The notes beneath the pieces are model-generated. The model ran no database searches and was not told the origin of the DNA. It was given only the letters and a program-made list of their open reading frames with translations. The position numbers and the translations under genes were made by a program. This document shows positions 17,114 to 25,888 of a DNA stretch of 64,000 nucleotides, piece after piece. The stretch covers positions 377,501 through 441,500 of the forward strand of contig CAJNDT010005813.1 of the NCBI GenBank assembly GCA_905221615.1. The letters run 5' to 3'. This stretch comes from Symbiodinium sp. CCMP2592. Its lineage: Eukaryota > Sar > Dinophyceae > Suessiales > Symbiodiniaceae. The stretch's first letter is position 1; every line of letters begins with the position of its first letter.

Positions 17114-19891
17114 CTCCGGCAGTACTTGATTCAACACCGACAGACACTTGATCACACAACAATTTTCCGACAAAAACAATTCAAGAACATCACACGCATT
17201 CTGGATCAAGGTAGATCCATCTTACAATTCGTCGCACCTTTGGCAGAACCAGTCTCCACACAATTCTATCAAATCATACTCTGGCTTCAAGGCCTAACTT
17301 TGTTACTTCGCACACAGCATTTCTACCTCAAACATGAGGAAGGACATTTCTCCAACCTACAGAGACTGTTTGCACATTCAAACATTTCTTTTACATCGTA
17401 CACACTCTCTTTCTTTCGTCAGCCACAGGTGGTATACTGCAGAGTCACCACGCAACAACCTTTTCGTGGCTACGTTTACATCGGCAGCACAAGTCACTCT
17501 CTCACACAACGAGAGGGCACACGCAATCCAAAATTCAAGCAACTTCAACAACACAAAATTGTACAAGCCGAACTTTCTTTACGATGGTGGCATAAACACA
17601 AATGCTACCACCAATACACACCAATTGTACTACAAGCCAACATACCCACCGAGCAATTAGAAGCCACGGAGAACACTCTCATACAACACCACCAATCCAA
17701 GCTCAACTTTCCCTACATCACATCACACATGAAAGGAGCTTTTTCCGGCTTCACAAAAGCAGCCAACAACAAGCACAACGGCACAGCCACTTTATGGGCG
17801 AAGCAACGCCGAGGCAAACTACACCACTCCATTCGAAGCTTCACTAACTCCACCTTATTCAACACCAGAAAACAGGCATGGACCACAGTCTCACATCTTA
17901 CTTCCAACACTCGCACCAGATTCGACACAACAAAACAACTGCTTCGCTCAGACACACCAGCAGCCACAGTGTACGCTTTACACAAACTCTCAAACAACTT
18001 ACCACGACGCGACCGCAGACACGCTCACAAAGCGCTCAACACCGTCTTCAAGAAGCGACGACTTAAACCACCTCCGGTCACAAAACCCATTTACCTACAG
18101 CCCCTCTTACACCCCACCTTCACCCAACAACTACGACAATTTTTGCGCTCTCAGTTAACAAGCAACAAACAACACATTCCACCATTCCATCTCCCCAGCA
18201 CAAAACCCGTCTTCAAGAAACACCCACCCATGCAACAACTTCTACACAATTGGCGCGACGCCCACACTACATGGCAACCCGATTCACCACCACCCTGTAC
18301 CTGCTCACCATTACACTCACAAGTTCCCCAGGAGCATATATTCCACAATCACATTGCTATCCAACTTGCAGAACTACAACCACAACATCAATTTTTGGCA
18401 TACTCCGGCAAAAGCAATTGCCTTCAGAAGCCCACACAGTTGGCTTCACAATTATGCCGAGCCATACGCACATGGCATCGATACTATGGACTGCCTTACA
18501 ACCATCAAACTGCAAAGCAGTTTGTATCTGAACAAATACCACAACACAACACACACTGCAATCAACACAACATACTACAGGTTAAGATGATCAAGCAAGT
18601 CCAACACAAAATACCATCGGGCATCATCCATTGCGAAGATCACTTTCCGAACCGACTCATGTGGTACTGCCCAGCACTATATCACCGTGCCATACACAAC
18701 ACTTTTTTAGACAAGGAGATCTTTCGGATCTCGCAGCACCAACCTCTACAACACCACTTTGATGTCTACACAGACGTCCGCAGTCTTCTACCAGCCTACA
18801 TATGGGCTTTTCCACAATGGGGACGCATCCCACGCGCCTACATTTTACCGAAAAGAAAGAAGCAATTCACAAAAGGCCGCCCTATCGTGGCGTTCATCGA
18901 CACCATGGGCAGGAAATTGTGGGAAGCCTTAGCAGACGTACTGCAGCTGATGACTTTTCAAGCATGTCCAAACTCCTTTCACCAAGGAGACGGGATAACA
19001 CAGCTCAAACAAACAGCACTCTTCCTGCATCAGCGCAGGAAATTACACGATTCAACAGATTACATCCTGTACAACCAGGATTTGGCTGGCTTCTTTACAT
19101 CGGTCGATCAGAGCCGGTTTCTTTCAGCGTACAGCATTATGGTTCGATGGTACAGAGAGAAGAACCCACTACACTCTTCCAAATTCTTCATTGACCACTC
19201 ACAGAAAGACCCCACACATCGAGTCCACAGGGGCAAAAGCAGACAAAAGAAGCAAGAAGCCTCTTCCGGCAACAAACTTTGCATACAATTACAACATATA
19301 CCACAACTCATCATTGCAGTGCTCCGACTCAACTATTTCACTGTTTGTACATCACTTATTGAGCAATTTCGCGGTGCACCTATGGGCTCGCCCTGCAGCC
19401 CGGCCCTATGCAACATCGTGGTTGCCGTCGAAGAACAGTGTTGGCACCACACATACAAACAACTTTTCACGAATCACAAGCATTTTCCAGACCACAACAA
19501 GCAGGATCAAGCTGTCTTTTTTGCTACCAGATACGTCGACAACCGCGTCCTTCTTTTACCTGCACAGCTGACCCGACTGCCTCCTTTTGCACAGCTTACT
19601 GACGCATCTTTCTACAAACCACCGGTTCAGCTTGAAACTGAACCGGCCAACATTTTCCTGGGTTTCGCCATAAACCCTCTGCACAGCAGCCTTACGCATC
19701 AATGCACTTTGCACAAGGCGGATATTTTACACCCACAGTCAGCCACCTCTGTTGCAATACTTCGCAGCAGTTTTCAGGCCCGCACACGCATGGTACGCAG
19801 AGTGACAACACCATGCAGCGAGGCCACATCAGCCATTCGAGCCATGCGCGATCTCTACATCGCTGCCGGCTATACTGATCAACAGCTGTAA
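17114..19891 (+). CDS. GIY-YIG endonuclease plus Penelope-like reverse transcriptase
   Basis: Catalytic core of the element. Residue numbers count from the TTG at 17126. Nuclease domain: VVY (102-104), YIG (118-120), catalytic Arg candidates at 129/133, Glu in ATENTLIQ (182) and Asn in LNFPY (194), the full GIY-YIG order. RT domain: basic finger ILPKRKKQFTKGRPIV (573-588), motif A QDLAGFFTSV with Asp 652, motif B FRGAPMGSPCSPALCN (748-763), motif C RYVDN (802-806) in place of YVDD, and FLGF (844-847). The C-terminal helix ends GYTDQQL. MGSP.SP..CN and RYVD are typical of Penelope/TERT-type RTs. An N-terminal nuclease is the permuted order known from the Naiad/Chlamys PLE group. A Cys/His cluster (CTCSPLH...H...H, 391-409) may bind zinc. 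The first in-frame ATG (residue 202) lies after the nuclease, so expression by readthrough of the UGA at 17111 is likely. Confidence 0.85.
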   Translation, partial: LRQYLIQHRQTLDHTTIFRQKQFKNITRILDQGRSILQFVAPLAEPVSTQFYQIILWLQGLTLLLRTQHFYLKHEEGHFSNLQRLFAHSNISFTSYTLSFFRQPQVVYCRVTTQQPFRGYVYIGSTSHSLTQREGTRNPKFKQLQQHKIVQAELSLRWWHKHKCYHQYTPIVLQANIPTEQLEATENTLIQHHQSKLNFPYITSHMKGAFSGFTKAANNKHNGTATLWAKQRRGKLHHSIRSFTNSTLFNTRKQAWTTVSHLTSNTRTRFDTTKQLLRSDTPAATVYALHKLSNNLPRRDRRHAHKALNTVFKKRRLKPPPVTKPIYLQPLLHPTFTQQLRQFLRSQLTSNKQHIPPFHLPSTKPVFKKHPPMQQLLHNWRDAHTTWQPDSPPPCTCSPLHSQVPQEHIFHNHIAIQLAELQPQHQFLAYSGKSNCLQKPTQLASQLCRAIRTWHRYYGLPYNHQTAKQFVSEQIPQHNTHCNQHNILQVKMIKQVQHKIPSGIIHCEDHFPNRLMWYCPALYHRAIHNTFLDKEIFRISQHQPLQHHFDVYTDVRSLLPAYIWAFPQWGRIPRAYILPKRKKQFTKGRPIVAFIDTMGRKLWEALADVLQLMTFQACPNSFHQGDGITQLKQTALFLHQRRKLHDSTDYILYNQDLAGFFTSVDQSRFLSAYSIMVRWYREKNPLHSSKFFIDHSQKDPTHRVHRGKSRQKKQEASSGNKLCIQLQHIPQLIIAVLRLNYFTVCTSLIEQFRGAPMGSPCSPALCNIVVAVEEQCWHHTYKQLFTNHKHFPDHNKQDQAVFFATRYVDNRVLLLPAQLTRLPPFAQLTDASFYKPPVQLETEPANIFLGFAINPLHSSLTHQCTLHKADILHPQSATSVAILRSSFQARTRMVRRVTTPCSEATSAIRAMRDLYIAAGYTDQQL

Positions 19892-20014
19892 GCAAAACAC
19901 TGTGCCAAGTTGCCGTGCGTGTGTCCAGAGTCATGCAACTTTGCAACATGAGAGCCGCCTTGTTTCAACACAGTGCTTCCCGCAGCCATTTACAGGGTTA
20001 ACTGAGGCATCATC

Positions 20015-20506
20015 ATGTATAAAAGTGCCATGACTGGCAGATTGCAGCCCAGCCACAAAGCGCTGAGCGGCCGTCCTCGGCCATCCATCTCCAAGCATAG
20101 CAGACGCCGCAACGAGCAACCTGCGGTTGGCAGCCACAATCCACAGCCGGCGCTTTTGCGCTCTCAGTTCCTACGTGTTGCAGAAGACGAAGATTTCCAA
20201 GATTACCAAGAGCAACACCAAGATCCGGAAGAACAGCAGGACGCAGCAGTGGCTGCACCGGCGACCCCGCCATTTCCACCTCCGCATCACCCTGATCCGG
20301 ATTCATCGACTGAGATTATGGCAGCAATAACGCAGTTTCACAATTCGTTGCTTGAATCGAATGCCAAACTCGAGCGCCTGATACAACAGGCTACAACGGT
20401 GCTGACTACTCAACACGAGGCTACCACGGCGATCCTCGCCTCGTGCAAACAGCAGCTCGACGTACTCGAAAGCCTCATCAGGCAAAACGCGCCTGATTGG
20501 TCGTGA
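20015..20506 (+). CDS. Element small ORF: basic N-terminus, C-terminal coiled coil
   Basis: ATG at 20015, 163 codons (a second ATG at 20030). The N-terminus is Arg/Lys/Ser-rich, followed by a Pro-rich and acidic linker, then a heptad-like segment (ITQFHNSLLESNAKLERLIQ, continuing to residue 157) likely to form a coiled coil. No family recognised. It is the first of a set of small plus-strand frames between the RT and the right repeat, packed with short gaps, and it shares the coiled-coil end with the next ORF. Confidence 0.5.
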   Translation: MYKSAMTGRLQPSHKALSGRPRPSISKHSRRRNEQPAVGSHNPQPALLRSQFLRVAEDEDFQDYQEQHQDPEEQQDAAVAAPATPPFPPPHHPDPDSSTEIMAAITQFHNSLLESNAKLERLIQQATTVLTTQHEATTAILASCKQQLDVLESLIRQNAPDWS

Positions 20507-20526
20507 ATATGCTGATAAGGTACGCT

Positions 20527-20537
20527 GGTATAAAAAG
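20527..20537 (+). promoter_or_regulatory. TATA-like sequence upstream of the 86-codon ORF
   Basis: TATAAAAAG at 20529-20537 lies about 120 bases before the ATG at 20656; a similar TATAAAAG occurs at 20018-20025. Dinoflagellate genes generally lack TATA boxes, so this could be an element-specific promoter or chance in A-rich sequence. Confidence 0.2.
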
Positions 20538-20655
20538 AGCCAGGTAGTGCACATTTCTCGCATTTCAACACATGTTGCTTTCAGACACACACCACAACTT
20601 TGCCTTCTGAAGTTTTGCCTCAGAGTGACACCTATCGGAATCCCGACATCGAGCC

Positions 20656-20916
20656 ATGAGCGAAGCATCTCTTCCGACCAACACAGTGACTACAGATTCG
20701 CCACCCGTCGATGAGTCACGACGTGAAGCTCTCTCCGCGGCCCTCATGGAGATTTTGACACAGCATCGGGACTATGATTCCGAAACTGGAAGTGAACCTT
20801 CCACATTCAGTGACGAGGCTCTACGCGACCAATTAGCTGAGTTTATTCTGCAAACAACCCGGCAGATCACAGAGCTAAAGCAACGAGTGGAAAGACTCGA
20901 AGCTTCGCAACAATAG
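20656..20916 (+). CDS. Element small ORF: 86-residue acidic coiled-coil protein
   Basis: ATG at 20656, stop TAG at 20914-20916. The N-terminus is Ser/Thr-rich and acidic; the C-terminal 30 residues (LAEFILQTTRQITELKQRV and onward) show clear heptad spacing of Leu/Ile/Val, like the end of the preceding ORF, so the two may dimerise. The next ATG is 10 bases after this stop. No family recognised. Confidence 0.5.
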   Translation: MSEASLPTNTVTTDSPPVDESRREALSAALMEILTQHRDYDSETGSEPSTFSDEALRDQLAEFILQTTRQITELKQRVERLEASQQ

Positions 20917-20926
20917 GTGATCAACC

Positions 20927-21325
20927 ATGTTCATACCACCATCGGGTGCTTCGCAGAGGACGGTAAAAACAACGATTGTCGTTGTTGCCAACTGTGACAG
21001 TCACTGCACTCACTTCACATATGTTTGGCATGCAGCGATTGATGCACTTTTTCCCGCAGCATTTTGCAAAACAACCAGTTGTGTTAGCACCATGGAACAA
21101 CGCACCAGATCGCGATCTCCCACGGCATCACAATGGAGATGGCATTGGGCCACTAACGGCTCTTCATGGTGGCGGGAGTACTTTATCGCATCTCAAGAGT
21201 GGATACGAAAGCATGCGGAGCAACCTGATCAGCGTCCGACATCAACGCCTCCGACCCAAAAGGAGACAGTATCTACTACATCAACTCCTACATCCAACAA
21301 GAGAAAGCGGTCAAGAACTCCGTGA
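20927..21325 (+). CDS. Element small ORF: basic, Trp-rich segment
   Basis: ATG at 20927, only 10 bases after the previous stop; an internal ATG at 21092 begins MEQRTRSRSPTASQWRW and may be the actual start. The distinctive part is WRWHWATNGSSWWREYF, followed by a Thr/Ser-rich basic tail ending KRKRSRTP, which looks like a nuclear-localisation signal. No family recognised. Confidence 0.4.
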   Translation: MFIPPSGASQRTVKTTIVVVANCDSHCTHFTYVWHAAIDALFPAAFCKTTSCVSTMEQRTRSRSPTASQWRWHWATNGSSWWREYFIASQEWIRKHAEQPDQRPTSTPPTQKETVSTTSTPTSNKRKRSRTP

Positions 21326-21614
21326 GCAACATTGCTGAGTTGACAATTAGATGCACATTTGCTGCCCCTGGCAGCCAACAACCACACAGCAAAGCTGTGC
21401 TGCGAACTCCATCATCCCTGATGAGGTTCAACATTAAGAGCACCATATTGAAAGGTCATGCCGGTCGGTGAGGTTGCTCAAGTGATGTATCTTTGTACAT
21501 CTCTCTCTCTCTCTCTTCTGAAGATCAGCGTATGCACACGCCTTAATGCAGTTGTGACTCCGCAGCCATTTCTCAGAACTACAGTTGTTGAAACATATTT
21601 AGGATCGCACACAG

Positions 21615-22139
21615 ATGGACGAGGACGACGACAGCAGCCTATGGGGATCCGAAGAGATTGATGCCTTCCTGAGGAAGGATGACACCACCACATCCTCCCA
21701 TGCAGTCAGTCACACACACAAGCAAAAAACAAAGCACACAACGAAGACAAAAAAGAAGAAAGACAACAAAGACAAAAAGGACAAAACAGTCATGAAAACA
21801 AAGAAAACACGCAACATCTCACCAGCATCCCAATCCACAACACAGCAACGACGCCAACATCCACATACTACAAGACGAAAGAGGACACACTCTTCGCACT
21901 CAACATCATCAGCGTCACCTACGGCAACTTCACACATGGCTGAGGACGCACACCGATCTCCATCGCGAGATCCTTGGTCTTCTGACTCGATTGCACCTTA
22001 CGATATTGTGCATCCTACTATTCAGCATAAGCGGTCCAAAACCGCTTGTGCAAAAATGCTGGTACGTGCAGGTTTTAGATGTAGATGCCATTTCAAGATC
22101 ATGAGTGACTGTCCCAACAAACTCGCTGTTGGATCCTAA
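21615..22139 (+). CDS. Element small ORF: acidic start, Lys-rich middle, Cys-containing end
   Basis: ATG at 21615, 174 codons, TAA at 22137-22139. It begins MDEDDDSSLWGSEEIDAFL, then has a long Lys/Thr/Asp-rich low-complexity stretch, a Ser/His/Arg-rich linker and a short conserved-looking tail (KTACAKMLVRAGFRCRCHF) with three Cys and a His. Probably a nucleic-acid-binding accessory protein; no family recognised. Confidence 0.45.
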   Translation: MDEDDDSSLWGSEEIDAFLRKDDTTTSSHAVSHTHKQKTKHTTKTKKKKDNKDKKDKTVMKTKKTRNISPASQSTTQQRRQHPHTTRRKRTHSSHSTSSASPTATSHMAEDAHRSPSRDPWSSDSIAPYDIVHPTIQHKRSKTACAKMLVRAGFRCRCHFKIMSDCPNKLAVGS

Positions 22140-22304
22140 TACTCAGGACGGATTAGGGCTGCAAGATCCGCTAAACGTGACAAAAAAGCCTGCGCATGCG
22201 AGTGTCAGCACGACACCACTTGGTTGTTTCTCCTGAGCACACAGCATATCCATGTTGTTTTGCATTCCTTGTTCAAGCGTTTGTCGGTTGGTAGCAGCAA
22301 AAAT

Positions 22305-22652
22305 ATGACAAAGAGAAAGGCTGCCGAGGCCGGCCTTCCATGGTACTCTATGGCAGGACAATGTTTTCGGATGACTGTTGAAATTCCACCCGACCGCATC
22401 ACCAGAGACAAGCACATGCTCTTACACGTGGTGCTTTGTCTGGGTGACAACGTTCTACAAGCTCGCAAGATCTTCTCCTACCGCATCAAGGAGATCACCG
22501 GCAGAACTCCTAAAATCCCAGCTTTCTTCTTCGAACAAAACCGTCGACGACTACATGATTGGGATTCAGTCACCACATTAGCCACGTTGAAGCCGGTGCT
22601 TTTTGTTAGAACCTGTTCGGATCAGGAAATACGACAATCACCCGATCGCTAG
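22305..22652 (+). CDS. Element small ORF: 115-residue globular protein
   Basis: First ATG at 22305 (the frame is open further upstream but without ATG), TAG at 22650-22652. The composition is balanced: MTKRKAAEAGLPWYSMAG, then FRMTVEIPPDRITRDKHM, then a hydrophobic core (LLHVVLCLGDNVL). It does not look like a shadow frame and is the most globular of the small ORFs. No family recognised. It ends about 70 bases before the palindrome that borders the right terminal repeat. Confidence 0.45.
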   Translation: MTKRKAAEAGLPWYSMAGQCFRMTVEIPPDRITRDKHMLLHVVLCLGDNVLQARKIFSYRIKEITGRTPKIPAFFFEQNRRRLHDWDSVTTLATLKPVLFVRTCSDQEIRQSPDR

Positions 22653-22738
22653 TGACAGCGAGAAAAGTGCGCCATTCACTCCTTTTGCCACGCATCAGAC
22701 CTTTCACTCTACTTGAAGCATGTACGCCCCATTGGGGC

Positions 22739-23111
22739 TGTGTGTGTGTGAACCTCCCTAGCACATGGGAGCAGAGGGTCACTCCTACACTGTTTGCAAT
22801 CTTTGCTTTTCAACTCAATCAGACATTAGACATTTACCAAATCAACTGTTGCAGGGGGACACAGCATGTCACTGGGACTGTGTCCAACGAAGCTACCAGT
22901 GACATGGGAGGAGAGGACTGATCATCCTCTTGTACCTGCATGGCAGCCCCCTGTGGTGCCAAGATTAGTCTGAGGACAGGCCCCCTGTGGTGTCCAGATT
23001 AGACAAACAATTTTTGTACGGTTGCCGCAATCTGACAAACTTTTACAACATGAACAACATGCCTCTCTTTTTCCTCTTGCACTCGTACTTTTGGCCGAAT
23101 CCATCAGTGTG
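22739..23111 (+). repeat. Right terminal direct repeat (pseudo-LTR)
   Basis: Second copy of the terminal repeat, with the same internal hairpins. It is preceded directly by the palindrome GCCCCATTGGGGC (22726-22738), which marks the internal border of the element. The right flank begins TTGCATTCTGATC. Confidence 0.95.
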
Positions 23112-24770
23112 TTGCATTCTGATCTCCTTCGACTGCAGTGCAAAGCTGCGCAGGCTTGGGTCCCTCTTCGTGACCCTCGGCCGTGCAGAAGGCAAGCGAT
23201 GCGATCACAACGTAGAGTTTTCAGCTGGGAGCAATCGCAGGCAAGTGCAGCCATTGTGGGAGTGTGCGTGTTAATGTCAACAGTGTCAGCTACAGAAGTA
23301 CACGTTAGAGAATCTATCCGTCGGGACAGCGCCTTCAGGTCCACGTCGGTTGCTGCTGGGAGCAGTGGGCAGTTTGCTAGGCCTGGACTGTGGTTTTCAC
23401 AGATGGATAAAATTGGAATCATAACTCGGAATCAACTGTTGTGACCGCCGTAGTTGGCGTCAGTCGTCGTCTTGTAATGCTGCTCTACGACCCAAAGCTT
23501 GTGGTTGAGGTGTAAGGCCGGTGTTTATGCGCGAGTCGGCACCCGCGATTCGAGCACGTCGATGCAAGCAGCAGTAATTCAAGCACCCCACTTGCTTTGG
23601 CTCGTGCACCGCCGATTCAAGCAGCAACCAGATTCAGGGACACGCGCGCTGTTCAGCCACGAGTCAATGACCCTTCGGGTTTGGTTTCGGGTTACTCTGG
23701 GGGATCTAGGGATAGGTATTGAGGGTTCGGAGTATCTCAGGCTCGGAAGAGCCAAGTATTTGAAGTTCTAGGTTCCGGGCTTCAGAGTCTTAAGCTTTGA
23801 GATTCGGGATAGCATTGATAGAGCATTCGGGTTTGAGGGTTTAGGTTTGCTTGGTATCTCAACATTAGTCCTGAAGTCATATTGAACACCATAATTGCAG
23901 AGCTTGCCTCTTTCCGCTTTATGCCTTTAAAACCTTAGGTTTCTTTGAGAGCTTGAGAAACCGCATTTAGCATTGTTCGCACTTCATGTCTCTTGAAGGC
24001 TTATCATAGACCGGGCTCATTTCCGATTATATCTCAAGGTAGGGTGGGAGGGAGGGAAAGTGCTTGACCTCCTGCGAAACTTATGAATCTGCCGAATCTG
24101 CCCTTATCAAAGGATGCACGCATCGGACTGCACATGTGACGTGGGGCTTTGACTCTTCTGGATCCCCGGTGAGGCTGTGCCAACAATCCAGGAGTATGAA
24201 GACATCTTCGAGCCGAGTTATTGTCATCGATGATGTGAGTAGTCTACCATCCAGCTAGAAGGCCTCGTTTTCTCAGCCCGCTCCGCGAATCTTTGTTCTA
24301 GTGCACGCTTGGTTCTTCCAGCGCGCAAATCGGTTTATTGCCTTAACCCTGCACACAAAACGTCTCTGGGCTGCAAAACGAATGCTTGTTTGTTGTCATC
24401 GGTGTTGTGATCATCTTTGGCTCATGTGAAGTCGTTTGTGGCCGCAGGTTTTTCCCGCCAGTCTGCGCAGGCTTCGATCTTATCGTCCTTTTCTCGTAAC
24501 AAGCTTTGGCTGTGACCAATGGAGGCGCAGAGCAGCTTCAGCACAGAGAAATGGGATGGTTCGTTTCTGGACACCAGCAGAGACTGCAAGGAGAATGCCT
24601 GGTGCCCAGAAATGGCATTCCACTGTCACCGTCTTTATGACTGGTCTGGCAGGCTGAGTTAGGGACCCCAGAAGGTGTGCAGAACTCAGGAGCGTCAAGA
24701 CGGGTAGCAGGGTGATTAGAGTCTGACTGCCTTGAGACTTGCCTGCGGAACATTGATGCGCTGGGCGGGT
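23112..24770. other. Intergenic stretch with degenerate telomere-like tract
   Basis: No recognisable gene. About 23680-23860 is rich in GGGTT, GGTTT and TTAGG words, ending GAGGGTTTAGGTTTGC, resembling decayed TTTAGGG repeats. The remainder is unremarkable mid-GC sequence with short frames. Confidence 0.4.
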
Positions 24771-24779
24771 ATGCCACGA

Positions 24780-25260
24780 TCTTGGGGAAGGCCCGGCTGT
24801 CTCCAAAGCATTCAAAGCAGCCATACGGGCCACGGAAGGACTCGCCAAAGGGCGACGTGTGGGAGTGCCTTGCTGAGTGCCTCGGCCTGGCATGGCCGAG
24901 ACTTCGCACTTGAGTAGCAGCCTCCCAGGTATGACGACAAAACGATAGAAGTTCCCTTCAAGGAGAAGGGAGGCAAAAAGGCCAAGGGAAAATGGTTCAG
25001 CAACAAGAAGCTGGAAGTGAAAGGAATCGAGCTCGGGCCTCCACTTCTTTTGGTGCTGCTCCAGCCTGCTCTGGCCGCTCCTCTTTGCTAGAGTGCCAGA
25101 GGTGGGAGGATGGTACCGTCTGGGAAAAGATGGAGTACAAGGCCAGGATCTGAAGTTTCAATCGAAGAGGCTTCTGCCTCGTCTTTCAGATCATCAACTC
25201 CCCGAACGAGCAGATGGATCCGCTTGGCCTGGCTCGCCTTCGCATGATTTGCAAGTAGTA
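24780..25260 (+). CDS. Candidate exons of an unidentified gene
   Basis: Three short protein-like segments lie between AG acceptors and GT/GC-like donors. They read AVSKAFKAAIRATEGLAKGR (about 24797-24860), YDDKTIEVPFKEKGGKKAKG followed by KWFSNKKLEVKGIE (24930-25030), and QIINSPNEQMDPLGLARLRM (about 25191-25250). Codon composition is even and Lys-rich in the middle exon. I do not recognise the family. They may form a gene upstream of RRS1 on the same strand, or unassigned 5' exons of it. Confidence 0.35.
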
Positions 25261-25888
25261 GCATGGGCATGGGTGCAAGCCCTGTGCGTGCCATCGTTGT
25301 TTTGCCCGTGTCTCATCCTATCGGCTGCCAGACCGCAAGAAAGGGTGAGAAGGAGAAGGCAGAGGGAAAGCCAAAGTGACCTGGTCTGATGCGGCATCTG
25401 AGCCTCAACGCTCAAGCTTCCAATTTCCACGTGATCGTGGCTGTGTGAAAGTCTCCAATATCTCTAGCTTCGTCTTTGTGGTCTTGTCCACACCCGTCGT
25501 TGCCTTTGTTTCACGCGGATGTGTAGTCTGTGTAAGAGCAATTTTCTAAAGCGAGTCGGACCTGAGATGTCCAGACGACGCCAGACCCGGGCCCGGAGGC
25601 CTCGTCGTTTCAATTATTGTGCGCCGGCGCTTCTCGGCCTGCAGTCTTTGCAAAAGAAGCCAAGCCCTGTGCGCTTCCGCCGCCCCACGGTGGACCTTGG
25701 GACTCTGCAATCTTGGCAAAGTCGCCTCTCGTGGCTCGAAGTCGAAGGTAGCGGGCCCGGTGGAGGCTTCCGGCTGACGATGCCTGGGTCGGAGGAAGAT
25801 GCCGTACCTGTCCCAACGGCCGGGAAGCACAGACTGCAGGACTGAAACAGAGCAAGTCGAGCAGCGTGACCTATTCTGCCAGGCATCC

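Larger units (their letters stand above)
12227..23111 (+). mobile_element. 10.9 kb Penelope-like giant retroelement with direct terminal repeats
   Basis: Two direct repeats of about 373 bp enclose about 10.1 kb of plus-strand coding sequence: a 726-codon protein, a gag-like protein in two frames, a GIY-YIG plus RT frame and five small ORFs. The repeats carry no typical TG...CA LTR ends; they start in a TG microsatellite and end CAGTGTG, more like the pseudo-LTRs of Penelope-like elements (PLEs). Only one mismatch between repeats implies recent insertion or recent homogenisation. No integrase, transposase, RNase H or tyrosine recombinase motif was found. The coding strand is rich in A and C and poor in G and T. 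Family placement rests on RT motifs and is less certain than the element boundaries. Confidence 0.85.
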
